From positions 1-64,000 of the forward strand of contig JAHHIB010000023.1 in NCBI GenBank assembly GCA_019359075.1: a DNA stretch of 64,000 nucleotides. Direction: 5' to 3'. Numbering within the stretch: the first letter of the stretch is position 1; each line of letters starts with the position of its first letter. A model generated the notes under the pieces. The model ran no database searches, was not told where the DNA came from, and saw nothing but the letters and a program-made list of their open reading frames with translations. This DNA is from Kalymmatonema hyalinum WJT4-NPBG1 (GTDB lineage Bacteria; Cyanobacteriota; Cyanobacteriia; Cyanobacteriales; Nostocaceae). The position numbers and the translations under genes were made by a program. Shown here piece after piece: positions 9,883-18,989 of the stretch.

Positions 9883-10270
9883 GAGTTTTACACTCTTTCT
9901 CTTTTTAGGCTAATCGTTTTCTAATTTCTATCCTGTGGAATACTATTTGCATCCTACACCAGTTGATGCAATCCCTTTATATCCCACTCTCGTCAACTGT
10001 CCATCTGAGCAAAATACGACTTTTATCCTTTACTACTTGCATCTACAAATATTGTATAATTTATCTTTCCCACTAGATTCTGTAAAATATTAAAAGATAA
10101 AGATAAATAGAGTCGTAGAGGTAAGGTTTATTGTATTGGTAATGAAGTGTATCCCCAGGTACTGGTGAAACTAATTATAAGCAAACAACAGTAAAATGGG
10201 GAGTGATAGTGCAAAAAACCGTCATTTTTGAAATTTTTCTATACTTGTATTGAAAACACACAACAAGACT
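9883..10270. other. AT-rich intergenic region upstream of CP12
   Basis: 388 bases between the divergent FIST and CP12 genes. It must hold both promoters, but I see no clear operator, repeat or RNA gene. The 5' part has several T-rich and CTAC-containing stretches without symmetry. Confidence 0.4.
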
Positions 10271-10498
10271 ATGGAAGTGAACAACATTCAAGACAAAATC
10301 CAAGAAGAAGTTGAACAAGCTCGTGCTGCGTGTGATACTTCAGGTAGCAACTCCCCTGAATGTGCTGCGGCTTGGGATGCAGTAGAAGAACTGCAAGCGG
10401 AAGCCGCCCACCGAAAGCAATCCAAGCCCAAGAACTCTCTTGAGCAGTACTGTGATGCCAACCCAGAAGCAGATGAGTGCAGGGTTTACGAAGACTAG
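10271..10498 (+). CDS. cp12: CP12, redox regulator of the Calvin cycle
   Basis: 75 residues from ATG 10271, the standard CP12 length; an in-frame TTG at 10250 would add 7 unlikely residues. CP12 is a largely disordered protein that, when oxidised, bridges GAPDH and phosphoribulokinase and switches both off in the dark. Both regulatory cysteine pairs are present (Cys21/Cys31 and Cys61/Cys70), as is the core AWDAVEELQAEAAH and the acidic C-terminus DECRVYED that inserts into GAPDH. Monocistronic as far as can be seen. Confidence 0.96.
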   Translation: MEVNNIQDKIQEEVEQARAACDTSGSNSPECAAAWDAVEELQAEAAHRKQSKPKNSLEQYCDANPEADECRVYED

Positions 10499-10552
10499 AA
10501 ATTGGCTCGACCAATTTTATTGCTCGCTGGTTTGCAAGCAACCAAAATCTAT

Positions 10553-10705
10553 TTACTGAGTCGCTTGCACTTTGCCGACGTTTTTGTCTAAAATCTCACT
10601 CCAACCTTTTTGATCCTGTGTAAAAGACGGGAAATCCAGGTAGCGAGTGAGATTTTCTTGTGAACCTGCATCCATATCAAGAACTGTTTCTTTCTCCAGA
10701 ATCAT
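10553..10705 (-). CDS. Possible small protein, 50 aa
   Basis: An open frame of 50 codons fills most of the space between CP12 and the next gene. The product would be acidic and soluble, with an aromatic stretch (RYLDFPSFTQDQKGW) that looks protein-like rather than random. There is no good Shine-Dalgarno sequence before ATG 10705; an internal ATG at codon 11 is an alternative. It could be a real small cyanobacterial protein or a remnant of a longer gene. I do not recognise the family. Confidence 0.35.
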   Translation of the reverse strand: MILEKETVLDMDAGSQENLTRYLDFPSFTQDQKGWSEILDKNVGKVQATQ

Positions 10706-10804
10706 ATGAAATAGGGAGATGAGAAGATAGTCTGAAAGTCAATGCAATAGTCATACACCTATTGACTATTCACTAAAGTTTTTGATTTATCATCAAAAAA
10801 AAAT

Positions 10805-11401
10805 ATGAATAATGAAGTCTGGTTTCGTCCCCTTGTTTGGATGGACTACCGATTAGCAGTATTATTTACGGTGATTATTCCCATAATTCTCGTAATTTGG
10901 GCATTTGTAGAAAAAGCCGAAACGATACAACGGTTGCTGATGATTTACTGGCGAGTATCGAGTTTGCTCGCAATCACCCTTTATTTGACCATAGGAGGCT
11001 TTGGAGTTAGTTTTATCTCTGGACTGATGGCTCGTATCCTGATACCCATTTCGCTGTGGTTCTGGGTAGATTTGAACGATGAAATTGACTATCAGCCAAA
11101 TAGTCCTCTAAAGTTGCTTTTCACCTCGTGGCGTTGGGCGACAAGCGTCTATTGTATTTTGGGCGCGCTTGCCTTTATACCTTTTTTGGTTTGTGCTTTT
11201 TCCGGAAGTGCGATCGCCACTCCCTATTGTGCCGTTTGGTTGGAGGCACCGTTACTTTTTAAAGACTATTTCCATGCCAACAGCAAACCCGCATTTCTCG
11301 GCTTTCTGGGCATCGTTGGTTTAATCATTTATGTACTTTACTTAACTTACTTCGTCCTCGTCAAACTAGGCAAGCAGGGACGCTCAGCGACACCGCAATA
11401 G
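10805..11401 (+). CDS. Conserved cyanobacterial membrane protein (DUF3177-like)
   Basis: 198 residues with four or five predicted transmembrane helices (about 17-34, 45-68, 72-90, 113-135 and 168-188). It opens with WFRPLVWMDYRLAVLF, which I associate with the cyanobacterial DUF3177 family; that assignment is from memory. There are no catalytic motifs. An A-rich tract precedes ATG 10805 instead of a Shine-Dalgarno sequence. Function unknown. Confidence 0.75.
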   Translation: MNNEVWFRPLVWMDYRLAVLFTVIIPIILVIWAFVEKAETIQRLLMIYWRVSSLLAITLYLTIGGFGVSFISGLMARILIPISLWFWVDLNDEIDYQPNSPLKLLFTSWRWATSVYCILGALAFIPFLVCAFSGSAIATPYCAVWLEAPLLFKDYFHANSKPAFLGFLGIVGLIIYVLYLTYFVLVKLGKQGRSATPQ

Positions 11402-11487
11402 CCAAAAAGCCATTAGCAACAACAGTAGCAAGCAGTAATGAGGAGCCAGCGCTGGCTCCTTAGGATTCAGTAATCAGCAGTTTTTAA

Positions 11488-11787
11488 ATGAACAGTTCTA
11501 TTAGCAAGCGCTTGGAAGAATATACCGCCAAACGCCCCCAAGAAGTTTTGATTGTAAGTGTGGAAATTGCAGATGAGCAAGACGAAATTGCCATTTTTAA
11601 AGGCTTTTCCAGTTCTTTAACGCGCCCAACCGCATTTGATCCCGATGTGCCTGTGTTGCCCCCTCAGGCAAAAATTATCAAAATTGACCGCGTAGCAAGT
11701 CCTTACAATCCTGAAACACCCCGTTATATCCAAAAAGGACTTTCTTGGGACAATATGCAAGTCTTATTGGCAGAAGTGGGAGTGTGA
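11488..11787 (+). CDS. Conserved hypothetical protein, 99 aa
   Basis: 99 residues, soluble, mixed alpha/beta. It contains an acidic segment (EIADEQDEIAIFKGFSS) and a proline-rich middle (DPDVPVLPPQAKI) followed by a basic strand and the ending PRYIQKGLSWDNMQVLLAE. Codon use matches neighbouring genes and the length and composition are those of a real protein. It follows the membrane protein by 86 bases on the same strand and may share a transcript. I recognise it only as a type common in cyanobacteria. Confidence 0.7.
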   Translation: MNSSISKRLEEYTAKRPQEVLIVSVEIADEQDEIAIFKGFSSSLTRPTAFDPDVPVLPPQAKIIKIDRVASPYNPETPRYIQKGLSWDNMQVLLAEVGV

Positions 11788-12169
11788 AAAATATCATTAT
11801 CGCTTATGCTCATCTGATGAAAAATCATATGAGTAGAGCAACAAAGCATACTTGCCATTGGCTGTGCCCTATTTATTCGCCACTGCCAAATGATTGTAAA
11901 AAGCAAGACCGCTTTGTATGTAAATGGCAAAATTATGTTAATTTAATATGAATAATCTTAAGAACTGAGAATCAAGCTATAATTTGTTACCAATATAGGG
12001 TAAGTTTTTCTTCTTAATACCATTTACACATACGATCAGCTAGGCAGACGCGTTTAAGGTCGCGTTTGGTGACGGTTTATATTACCATCACAGCTAAAGG
12101 CGCATAGCAATGGTATTGTTACGGACCTGATAAGCGACGATTTTTCATTACACTCACACCTTCCCTGTC
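11788..12169. other. Intergenic region upstream of guaA
   Basis: 382 bases, AT-rich on the left. I looked for a purine-riboswitch-like fold upstream of guaA and did not recognise one. No gene, tRNA or clear terminator is seen. Confidence 0.4.
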
Positions 12170-13792
12170 ATGAATACTGCGGTGACTCTACCAACAGAAC
12201 AAGCGCCTCAAAAAGAGGAATATTTGGGGCAGCTCAATCGTCAAATGATTGTAATTCTCGATTTCGGTTCTCAATATTCCGAACTGATTGCCCGCCGAAT
12301 TCGTGAAACTCAGGTATATTCTGAAGTCCTTTCCTATCGCACCACAGCTCAACAATTACGTCAACTCAATCCCAAGGGGATTATCTTTTCTGGCGGTCCC
12401 AATTCAGTTTATGACGGTGGCGCTCCCCACTGTGATCCAGAAATCTGGAATTTGGGAATTCCGATTCTAGGTGTATGTTACGGTATGCAGCTGATGGTGC
12501 AACACCTGGGCGGGGAAGTTGCAAAGGCTGACAGAGGTGAGTATGGCAAAGCGTCACTATATATAGATGATCCCACAGACTTGCTCACCAACGTTGAAGA
12601 TGGCACGACAATGTGGATGAGTCATGGAGACTCAGTCACTCAAATGCCAGAAGGGTTTGAATTGCTCGCACATACAGAAAATACTCCCTGTGCAGCTATT
12701 GCTGATCACAACAAGAAACTCTACGGTGTTCAGTTCCATCCAGAAGTCGTGCATTCTCTTGGTGGTCTCGCTTTAATCCGTAATTTTGTATACCATATCT
12801 GCGAGTGTGAACCTACCTGGACGACTGCTGCTTTTGTTGAACAATCAATTCGAGAAATTCGCGCGAGAGTCGGCGATAAACGCGTGCTGTTGGCACTTTC
12901 TGGAGGAGTGGATTCTTCAACCTTGGCATTCTTGCTGCATAAAGCAATTGGTGACCAGTTGACTTGTGTATTTATCGACCAAGGCTTTATGCGAAAATAT
13001 GAGCCAGAGCGATTGCTCAAACTGTTCCAAGAACAGTTTCACATTTCGGTGGAATATGTCAAAGCTAGAGAACACTTCCTTTCTGCGCTCTCTGGCATCA
13101 CTGACCCTGAAGAAAAGCGTCGTATCATTGGGCACCAGTTTATCAGTACTTTTGAGGAAACATCCAAACGCCTTGGACCATTTGATTATTTAGCTCAAGG
13201 CACACTTTATCCAGACGTTATTGAATCCGCTGATACCAACGTTGACCCGCAAACTGGGGAACGGGTCGCAGTGAAAATCAAAAGCCATCACAACGTTGGT
13301 GGATTGCCAAAAGACCTGCGATTCAAACTGGTGGAACCGTTGCGGAAACTCTTTAAGGATGAAGTTCGCAAAGTAGGACGTTCCATTGGCTTGCCAGAAG
13401 AAATTGTCCAACGGCATCCTTTCCCTGGACCAGGTTTAGCGATTCGCATTCTCGGTGAAATTACTGCTGAAAGGTTAGAAATTTTACGCGATGCCGATTT
13501 GATTGTGCGTCAAGAAATCAACCAACGCGGTTTATACCACGACTACTGGCAAGCATTTGCCGTGTTATTGCCAATACGTAGTGTTGGCGTCATGGGCGAC
13601 AAACGTACTTATGCTTACCCCATCGTTTTACGAATTGTAACCAGTGAAGATGGTATGACTGCTGATTGGGCGCGTGTGCCTTACGATGTCCTAGAAGCCA
13701 TTTCCAATCGGATTGTGAATGAGGTGAAAGGTGTTAACCGAGTGGTATTTGATATCACCTCTAAGCCACCTGGAACTATTGAATGGGAGTAA
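12170..13792 (+). CDS. guaA: GMP synthase (glutamine-hydrolysing)
   Basis: 540 residues, full length. It converts XMP to GMP using ATP and glutamine, the last step of guanine nucleotide synthesis. The class-I glutamine amidotransferase comes first ([12 protein letters not shown]; nucleophile Cys103 in GVCYGMQ; His and Glu in GVQFHPEV), then the ATP-pyrophosphatase with its PP-loop SGGVDSS (about 244-250), then the C-terminal dimerisation domain ending in KPPGTIEWE. The 25 N-terminal residues before [10 protein letters not shown] are an extension of the kind common in cyanobacterial GuaA. No Shine-Dalgarno sequence is seen at ATG 12170. A foldback repeat begins 24 bases after the stop. Confidence 0.97.
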   Translation: MNTAVTLPTEQAPQKEEYLGQLNRQMIVILDFGSQYSELIARRIRETQVYSEVLSYRTTAQQLRQLNPKGIIFSGGPNSVYDGGAPHCDPEIWNLGIPILGVCYGMQLMVQHLGGEVAKADRGEYGKASLYIDDPTDLLTNVEDGTTMWMSHGDSVTQMPEGFELLAHTENTPCAAIADHNKKLYGVQFHPEVVHSLGGLALIRNFVYHICECEPTWTTAAFVEQSIREIRARVGDKRVLLALSGGVDSSTLAFLLHKAIGDQLTCVFIDQGFMRKYEPERLLKLFQEQFHISVEYVKAREHFLSALSGITDPEEKRRIIGHQFISTFEETSKRLGPFDYLAQGTLYPDVIESADTNVDPQTGERVAVKIKSHHNVGGLPKDLRFKLVEPLRKLFKDEVRKVGRSIGLPEEIVQRHPFPGPGLAIRILGEITAERLEILRDADLIVRQEINQRGLYHDYWQAFAVLLPIRSVGVMGDKRTYAYPIVLRIVTSEDGMTADWARVPYDVLEAISNRIVNEVKGVNRVVFDITSKPPGTIEWE

Positions 13793-13816
13793 TGGAGTTG
13801 TGGATTTAGCTGAATC

Positions 13817-13870
13817 GGTCATTCATCCCACGTCTCACCCTGTACCCAGGGGAGTGTGGGATGAATGACC
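13817..13870. repeat. Foldback repeat downstream of guaA
   Basis: Perfect 15-bp inverted repeat (13817-13831 and 13856-13870, GGTCATTCATCCCAC) with a 24-base loop. It may end guaA transcription, but no T-run follows, so it may instead be a dispersed foldback element. Confidence 0.65.
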
Positions 13871-13945
13871 GGGCGCTCTCATTGCACGTCCCCTGACCAA
13901 TTTTCTACGTCGTTAGAAGAGGGAATGGGGTCGCATTTGTCCCCT

Positions 13946-14024
13946 AGACTAGGAGGCAGGCTTTGTTTTTGTTGATTCGTGGGCGTAGTCGGTTACTCGT
14001 TCTAGTAAGCCTGCCTCCTAGTCT
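13946..14024. repeat. 18-bp inverted repeat flanking a 43-base loop
   Basis: Perfect arms at 13946-13963 and 14007-14024 (AGACTAGGAGGCAGGCTT). It starts 5 bases beyond the stop of the small RHH gene on the minus strand, so it could terminate that gene, or be the palindromic end of a transposon-derived element. Confidence 0.7.
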
Positions 14025-14029
14025 TCGTG

Positions 14030-14194
14030 TTAGACCTCGTGGACAGTGCGTTGAGCGCCTATCTCCGTATTGGGCAACCTGTCAACCCAGTCTTCAACAA
14101 TTTGAGTAACCGTCTTATCCTTGCTAGCAGCATATAACCGCAACTTGTTTAACCTACGAGTTGATATCCTCAAATTTAATCGAGATTCTTTCAT
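14030..14194 (-). CDS. Small ribbon-helix-helix (CopG-like) protein
   Basis: 54 residues from ATG 14194; the frame continues 12 codons upstream. The pattern is that of an RHH DNA-binding domain: a short beta-strand (SRLNLRIS), helix one (TRRLNKLRLYAASK) and helix two (TVTQIVEDWVDRLP). Proteins of this size act as antitoxins, plasmid-copy regulators, or small partners of cyanobacterial IS elements. No toxin or transposase is present beside it; instead it is embedded in palindromic repeats, which suggests the remains of a mobile element (inference). No Shine-Dalgarno sequence. Confidence 0.55.
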   Translation of the reverse strand: MKESRLNLRISTRRLNKLRLYAASKDKTVTQIVEDWVDRLPNTEIGAQRTVHEV

Positions 14195-14480
14195 AAAGGG
14201 TAGGCACTGTCTACCCATCGATCCTAACATAAAGAAGTGTTGGCTTCATACTAAAAAGCTGGCCAACCATCTGTACCGTTCGGACTTCCGCGAAGGCTCA
14301 CTCGAGCCGCTGAGCTCACGGCCGAAGCCTAGACAAGTGTACCCGAAGGGAGCGCGACAGCGCATAGATCGGGGGTTGCATTGGGAAATGCGGTCTAAAG
14401 CAATGCTTAAATAGCCGACTACTGCCTCCAATGCGTAAAATCTTCAAGAAATGTAGGTGAATGGTTTTCAACCCCTCGGT

Positions 14481-14533
14481 CACTGAGCTTTGTCGAAGTG
14501 CGCTCGGGGTTGACACTTCGACGAAGCTCAGTG
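14481..14533. repeat. 20-bp near-perfect inverted repeat
   Basis: Left arm 14481-14500 (CACTGAGCTTTGTCGAAGTG) and right arm 14514-14533 differ at one position and enclose a 13-base loop. The right arm runs straight into a second palindromic block (GCTGAGCGGAGCCGAAGC). This looks like a dispersed cyanobacterial intergenic repeat. Confidence 0.7.
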
Positions 14534-14669
14534 CTGGCGCTGAGCGGAGCCGAAGCGTCAATCATTCAAGTCGAGCAGGACACGTACCTGACTATAAACT
14601 GCGGTAGTGGGAAAGACTTTCGTGTACTACGAACGAAGTTCTGGAAAGATAAAATCTGCTCTTATGCTT

Positions 14670-14692
14670 ACACCGACCGCTTGCGGCGGTGT
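14670..14692. repeat. GC-rich hairpin
   Basis: ACACCGACCGC and GCGGCGGTGT pair with one bulged base around a TT loop. It lies within the repeat island and no gene is associated. Confidence 0.5.
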
Positions 14693-14768
14693 AGGAGTGT
14701 CACTAAGCATATGACAGTTTCATAGTCCGATACACCTTAATAGCACAGAATGGCTGGTAGCCGTGAAG

Positions 14769-14802
14769 CTTGAACCTTAAACCGAATGTGGCAAGGTTCA
14801 AG
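14769..14802 (-). terminator. Putative terminator of the CDF transporter gene
   Basis: Perfect 10-bp inverted repeat (14769-14778 and 14793-14802, CTTGAACCTT) with a 14-base loop, 17 bases beyond the stop codon of the transporter on the minus strand. There is no long T-run, so confidence is moderate. Confidence 0.5.
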
Positions 14803-14818
14803 CGTTATTTATATCCGG

Positions 14819-15706
14819 CTAGAAGGAAATATGGTTGGACTGGTATGCAGGTGGTTCGACGTGAATCAAAATCCTGACTGGGCTGAAGCGTTCTTCTAGC
14901 CGCCTTTCGACTTCCTCAGTGATGCGGTGTGCCGTTTCTACGTCAGGTGCATCTACTATCAAATGCATTTCGATGAAGACTTGCCGACCAAGAACACCGC
15001 GAGAGGCAATATCATGGCAGTTAACGACACCAGGAACACAAAGGGCAATATCATGAATCACTTCTGGGGCGATCGCCATCTCGTCAACCAGCCAAGGTAA
15101 ATTTTCTTTTAAAACTGTCCAGCCACTCCAAAATACCAACAAAGCCACTGGAAAAGCCAAAACCAAATCCAGCCACCCAAAGCCCAGCCAAACGCCAATC
15201 AAACCAGCAATAACAGAAATTGTCACCCAGATATCACTCATTGTGTGCTTGGCGTCAGCAATCAAAATTGGGCTTTTGACTCGCTGTCCTACACCACGTT
15301 CATAAAACGCCACGAAAATATTCACGCCTAACACAATCAGTAATAGCCACAATTCTGGTGGTGATATTTTAACTTCTTTCCCGCCATTAATAATTGCTGC
15401 AACGGCTCCTTGAAGAATTTCAAAGCAAGCTATACCCAAAAAGGCAGAAATTCCTAACGCACCTACCGCTTCAAATTTTAGGTGTCCGTAGGGATGGTCG
15501 CGATCTGGTTTTGGGGAAGAAAACCGACTAGCAATCAATCCTAAAATGTTGTTGGCGCTATCGGTCACACTGTGTAAAGCATCAGCTAGCAAGCTGAGAG
15601 AACCTGTCAAATTCCCTACTACAGCTTTTAATACCATGACAAAGATGTTAAGTAGTAGGGTAATAATTAAAACCTTCCGCACTGCGGCGCGGTTATCTGA
15701 AGTCAT
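14819..15706 (-). CDS. Cation diffusion facilitator (CDF) metal transporter
   Basis: 295 residues, an inner-membrane divalent metal/proton antiporter. Six transmembrane helices (about 10-200) carry the metal-site motifs LADALHSVTD in helix 2 and ADAKHTMSD (H-x3-D) in helix 5. The C-terminal cytoplasmic domain (about 205-290) ends with HIDA-like metal-binding residues (MHLIVD, ILIHVEP). The helix-2/helix-5 pattern fits Zn, Fe or Mn/Co transporters and the metal cannot be chosen from sequence. No regulator gene is adjacent. Confidence 0.9.
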   Translation of the reverse strand: MTSDNRAAVRKVLIITLLLNIFVMVLKAVVGNLTGSLSLLADALHSVTDSANNILGLIASRFSSPKPDRDHPYGHLKFEAVGALGISAFLGIACFEILQGAVAAIINGGKEVKISPPELWLLLIVLGVNIFVAFYERGVGQRVKSPILIADAKHTMSDIWVTISVIAGLIGVWLGFGWLDLVLAFPVALLVFWSGWTVLKENLPWLVDEMAIAPEVIHDIALCVPGVVNCHDIASRGVLGRQVFIEMHLIVDAPDVETAHRITEEVERRLEERFSPVRILIHVEPPAYQSNHISF

Positions 15707-15805
15707 AAAGTATTTTTTTATTCAGTTCTATGACTTCTAATGTAAAACTTTAAAAATCAAAAAAATATTTCAAATCCTTATCCAAATTAGGTTATAAATT
15801 CTGAA

Positions 15806-15979
15806 TTGACACTTTCTAGCCCCTCAAAGCGCAAAGTCTTTGCTCATATCATTATTCGGATGTCAGACTATGAATTCGAGCAATTAAAGCAAGAGGCGGA
15901 TAGACAGGGTGTTCCAATGTCTGATTTAGTTAGAAAGATGGTATCTAAATTACCAAAACCCAATATGACCGTAAGCTAA
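15806..15979 (+). CDS. Small ribbon-helix-helix protein
   Basis: 57 residues if it starts at TTG 15806 (39 from ATG 15860). It reads as an RHH fold: basic N-terminus, strand KVFAHIIIRM, helix one (SDYEFEQLKQEADRQ), turn GVPM, helix two (SDLVRKMVSKL). The beta-strand lies before ATG 15860, so the TTG start is preferred on structural grounds. An upstream in-frame stop at 15788 bounds the frame. It may be an antitoxin or a transcription factor. The next gene is 49 bases downstream on the same strand and may be co-transcribed. Confidence 0.5.
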   Translation: MTLSSPSKRKVFAHIIIRMSDYEFEQLKQEADRQGVPMSDLVRKMVSKLPKPNMTVS

Positions 15980-16028
15980 AGCCTACAACGTGGTTTTCAT
16001 CCGTTAACCTACCTCTTATAAATAGCTC

Positions 16029-16376
16029 ATGTCCAATCATCTGACATTGAACCTAGTTGAAGGTTCTGTCTCTTTTAGTTTTTCACCCGAAGCAGCACGG
16101 GAATTCAAAGCAGCACTCAATGAATTGATGCAAAGCCTCAAAGCTGTCGCCGCTAAAACCTCTGGTGGCGGTAAACCGAGTCCCCAGCGTCCAATGGAAT
16201 ATCGTTACACGGGAGAGGTATTTTTAGAAATTTTTTGTAATCCCAATATTTGGCCCACTCCCTTTGCTGCTAAAGTCCTGCTAACCATCCGCGATGCTAC
16301 CATTCGCTTAACGACAGAAGCTGAACTGACGCGCGTCATTGAAGATATTAACCAGTATCTGGAGCAAGTAGGGTAA
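16029..16376 (+). CDS. Conserved hypothetical protein, 115 aa
   Basis: 115 residues, soluble. Segments: a beta-rich N-terminus ([14 protein letters not shown]), a helix ([21 protein letters not shown]), a Gly/Pro linker ([11 protein letters not shown]), then strands with [10 protein letters not shown] and a C-terminal helix ([17 protein letters not shown]). Composition and codon use are normal for this genome. I do not recognise a named family. A strong hairpin lies 32 bases after the stop. Confidence 0.7.
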   Translation: MSNHLTLNLVEGSVSFSFSPEAAREFKAALNELMQSLKAVAAKTSGGGKPSPQRPMEYRYTGEVFLEIFCNPNIWPTPFAAKVLLTIRDATIRLTTEAELTRVIEDINQYLEQVG

Positions 16377-16407
16377 TTTACCCATACAGTGTAAAACATA
16401 AAAATTA

Positions 16408-16439
16408 CCGGAGCAGTTTCTAAAATTGAACTGCTCCGG
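16408..16439. terminator. Bidirectional-looking terminator hairpin
   Basis: Perfect 11-bp GC-rich stem (CCGGAGCAGTT, 16408-16418/16429-16439) with a 10-base loop. Read on the minus strand it is followed by a T-rich tract, so it suits the DUF4327 transcript coming from the right as well as the gene on its left. Confidence 0.65.
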
Positions 16440-16742
16440 AATCGACACGGCTAAATATGGTATTAACACCCTAGAGCTATTACATCCAATGTGCAACCAC
16501 ACTTCCAACATTAACCGCACAAATGGCTGGAAAGCGGATGTAACAAACGAACATTTCCACAAAACACTTTTGTATCGATTTAGAGATGGGATATTTGAGA
16601 TTTCGGGCTGGGAAAGGCTCTTAAAAAGCAGAGATTATCCTTAGAAAGCGAGCGCAGGTTGAGCGTTAAATCTCTTGTCTAATCCATTCATCCTACATAG
16701 ATTCCCACTCCGAAATCGAAAATCACGCAACAGATGAAATAA
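16440..16742. other. Intergenic region, nothing recognised
   Basis: About 300 bases between the terminator hairpin and the DUF4327 gene. A 72-codon open frame crosses it, but it starts inside the hairpin and has an unconvincing composition. Confidence 0.4.
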
Positions 16743-16979
16743 TTAGTCGTTTTCCCACTCTTCGCGACCAATCAGATCGGCAATGCGATCGCGCAGCAAG
16801 AAATCACACTTTTCCAGTTCGCATTCAATGCATACCCACTCTCTAGCCGGGATATATTGGCACAAGGTATAGATTGGCTGCTGTCTGCTCACCAAACCCT
16901 TTTGCACCAGTCGGCGTGCTTCATCTTGTATCACGTCTAGAGAGTAGTAACTGATAGAAGGCACCGTATTCACACTCAT
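16743..16979 (-). CDS. DUF4327 family protein
   Basis: 78 residues. The segments YSLDVIQDEARRLVQKGLVSRQQPIY and CQYIPAREWVCIECELE, followed by FLLRDRIADLIGREEW, match my memory of the cyanobacterium-specific DUF4327 family. Three cysteines (in TLCQYIP and CIECELE) are close together and could bind metal or be redox-active, which is speculation. No neighbour on the same strand suggests a function. Confidence 0.85.
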   Translation of the reverse strand: MSVNTVPSISYYSLDVIQDEARRLVQKGLVSRQQPIYTLCQYIPAREWVCIECELEKCDFLLRDRIADLIGREEWEND

Positions 16980-17314
16980 GGTTTTTGCTCACAATTTAAC
17001 ACGTAAGTAGTGTTCCCAAAATTTAGCAGGAACGAACATTGCTAGAAATAGAAACTGTCGTTGAAGTTTTGTAGTTTTATATACGGAACTATTTTCATTT
17101 TGACGCTACATATCCTCAAATTATGTGAAGAAATATGAAGAAAATCAACAAATCCTGACATTTGCTTATATTGTATTGCATACAAACAAATAGTGGTAGT
17201 TGATTATTTTTGCTTATGTGGTTGAGAGACTTATTTGGTATTAGTCTCTGATAAGCACTCACCATTTTAGGCACTGTTTTGTATCTTTTGAGAAGTCTTT
17301 ACCAAACAGATGAG
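16980..17314. other. AT-rich intergenic region
   Basis: 335 bases between the DUF4327 gene and the GH3 stop codon. It holds the DUF4327 promoter region and presumably the GH3 terminator, but I see no strong hairpin or gene. Confidence 0.4.
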
Positions 17315-18913
17315 TTAGATACCAAACAAGGTACGTAAAGCGCAGTCTTGTGCTGCTGGCATTTGTCCATAGGAAAATATGCCAGGAATATCCGCCTTAA
17401 GCAAGGGTATAAACTGCTGCAAAACATAAGGGCTACCGTACAATACAAAGGCTTGTAAGTCATCAGTCGTTAATAATTTCTTAAATAAATCTTCTGCTGC
17501 TTTGGTCAGTCCTGCACTTGAGCGAAAGGGATTCCCTCGGATAAACATTTGTAGCAAAGTAGGATGATTTTGCTCTAAGTTGCTAATAGCTTGAGTATGG
17601 CAATCAATGATTTGAGTTTCATATCCCATTTGGGCGGGTAGTATCATTGCTGGTGCCAACTTGTTCAAAAAATCACAGAGAAATAAGTCATCAACCACAA
17701 TCAGGTTGCGTAGATTTAGTGCAGACTTATAACTAAGTTTTCTTGTGTTTATAAGTTTATCTAATGATAACGCAGAGCCATGAATGATTTGACTATGTTG
17801 CAAAATCTCAACAGTGGTGTTGAGAGCGTCATTTTGTGCTGTGGACTCGATAAAGTTTGTGGGATTGACTGGCTGATGGGATTTGCTTTTTGCTTGCCAA
17901 ATACGCTCAACAGAGTCTCGAATACGCGATCGCGAAATCCGACCACTTTCAACAGCCGTACATACAGCGTTAATCGTCTCTTGGGGATCAACAGGCATCA
18001 GCAAAATATCCGCACCCGCTTCCACTGCCATCACAGGAGCAACCGAAGCCCCATAGCGGTTGGCAATAGCACCCATCACCAAGGCATCTGTGGTGATCAA
18101 GCCTGAAAATCCTAGTTTTTCGCGCAACTGCCCTGTTAAGATCTTGTGTGACAAGGTTGCTGGTAGTTCTGCATCCCAAGAAGGGATCAGTAGGTGAGCG
18201 GTCATGATTGTATCCACACCCGAGGCGATCGCACAAGCAAAAGGTGGCAATTCCACTTCTGTCAGTCTGTCTGTAGAGTGTGGGATGATCGGCAAATCTA
18301 AATGAGAATCAACAGCTGTGTCCCCGTGTCCAGGAAAATGCTTTGCCGTTGTTAGCACAGGATGAGTTTTTGCACCACGAATAAAGGCACAAGCCAACTG
18401 ACTCACTTCATCTAGCGTTTCGCCAAAAGCGCGAACGTTGATAACAGGGTTATCAGGATTATTGTTCACATCCACCACGGGAGCTAGTACCCAGTTAATG
18501 CCAATCGCTAAGGCTTCTTGTGCAGTGATGGCTCCCATTTTTTCCGCATAATCCAAACCCAACTTTTGGTCTTTGCGGAAAATAGCACTCAGTGCCATTG
18601 GTGGCGGAAACCAAGTTGCCCCTCCAAAGCGCTGTCCGACGCCCTCTTCGATATCAGCTGCAATCAGTAAAGGAATTTTTGCCCAATTTTGCAATTGTTG
18701 TGTTCTGATAGCTAATTCCCCAGCACTAGCCCCCAGTAAAATCACTCCACCAACACCCAAATCTTGCACCCAGTGTTGGAGTGTTGCTGCTGGTGGTTCC
18801 CAAACAGGATATTGAATTTGGTGGTCAAATAAAAAACCAGAGGCACGAACAACCACCATTTGGGCTACTTGTTCGGCTAGGGAGAGTTTATCTATATCGG
18901 GCAGCATAAGCAA
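17315..18913 (-). CDS. Glycoside hydrolase family 3, NagZ-like beta-N-acetylhexosaminidase
   Basis: 532 residues. The first ~345 residues form a GH3 TIM barrel. It shows the NagZ-type signature KHFPGHGDTAVDSH (191-204), in which Asp202 and His204 would be the acid/base dyad, and Asp276 in ITTDALVMGAI as the likely nucleophile. NagZ removes GlcNAc from muropeptides during peptidoglycan recycling. The C-terminal ~180 residues are a poorly conserved second domain absent from the short NagZ of enterobacteria but usual in Gram-positive and cyanobacterial versions. No signal peptide is seen, so it is probably cytoplasmic. The frame opens with a second Met two codons in. Confidence 0.87.
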   Translation of the reverse strand: MLMLPDIDKLSLAEQVAQMVVVRASGFLFDHQIQYPVWEPPAATLQHWVQDLGVGGVILLGASAGELAIRTQQLQNWAKIPLLIAADIEEGVGQRFGGATWFPPPMALSAIFRKDQKLGLDYAEKMGAITAQEALAIGINWVLAPVVDVNNNPDNPVINVRAFGETLDEVSQLACAFIRGAKTHPVLTTAKHFPGHGDTAVDSHLDLPIIPHSTDRLTEVELPPFACAIASGVDTIMTAHLLIPSWDAELPATLSHKILTGQLREKLGFSGLITTDALVMGAIANRYGASVAPVMAVEAGADILLMPVDPQETINAVCTAVESGRISRSRIRDSVERIWQAKSKSHQPVNPTNFIESTAQNDALNTTVEILQHSQIIHGSALSLDKLINTRKLSYKSALNLRNLIVVDDLFLCDFLNKLAPAMILPAQMGYETQIIDCHTQAISNLEQNHPTLLQMFIRGNPFRSSAGLTKAAEDLFKKLLTTDDLQAFVLYGSPYVLQQFIPLLKADIPGIFSYGQMPAAQDCALRTLFGI

Positions 18914-18989
18914 TTCAAAATTCCAAGTTTAAAAAAGGAAAACCCCGCACAATAGGCATTACGTACAGCATCTAGTGTTTCATCTTATT

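Larger units (their letters stand above)
14195..14818. other. Repeat-rich non-coding island
   Basis: 624 bases with no convincing gene. It contains a 20-bp near-perfect inverted repeat at 14481-14533, a GC-rich hairpin at 14670-14692 and a terminator-like hairpin at 14769-14802, plus alternating GC-rich palindromic blocks around 14280-14370. The short open frames on both strands are by-products of these repeats. Confidence 0.55.

Noticed and set aside
11788-12169. Possible purine riboswitch before guaA
   Set aside because: No recognisable three-way junction or conserved core bases.
14195-14725. Short open frames on both strands (60-97 codons) in the palindrome island
   Set aside because: They follow the palindromes, mirror each other and lack start signals.
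16426-16644. 72-codon open frame
   Set aside because: Begins inside a terminator hairpin and has random-looking composition and no family features.
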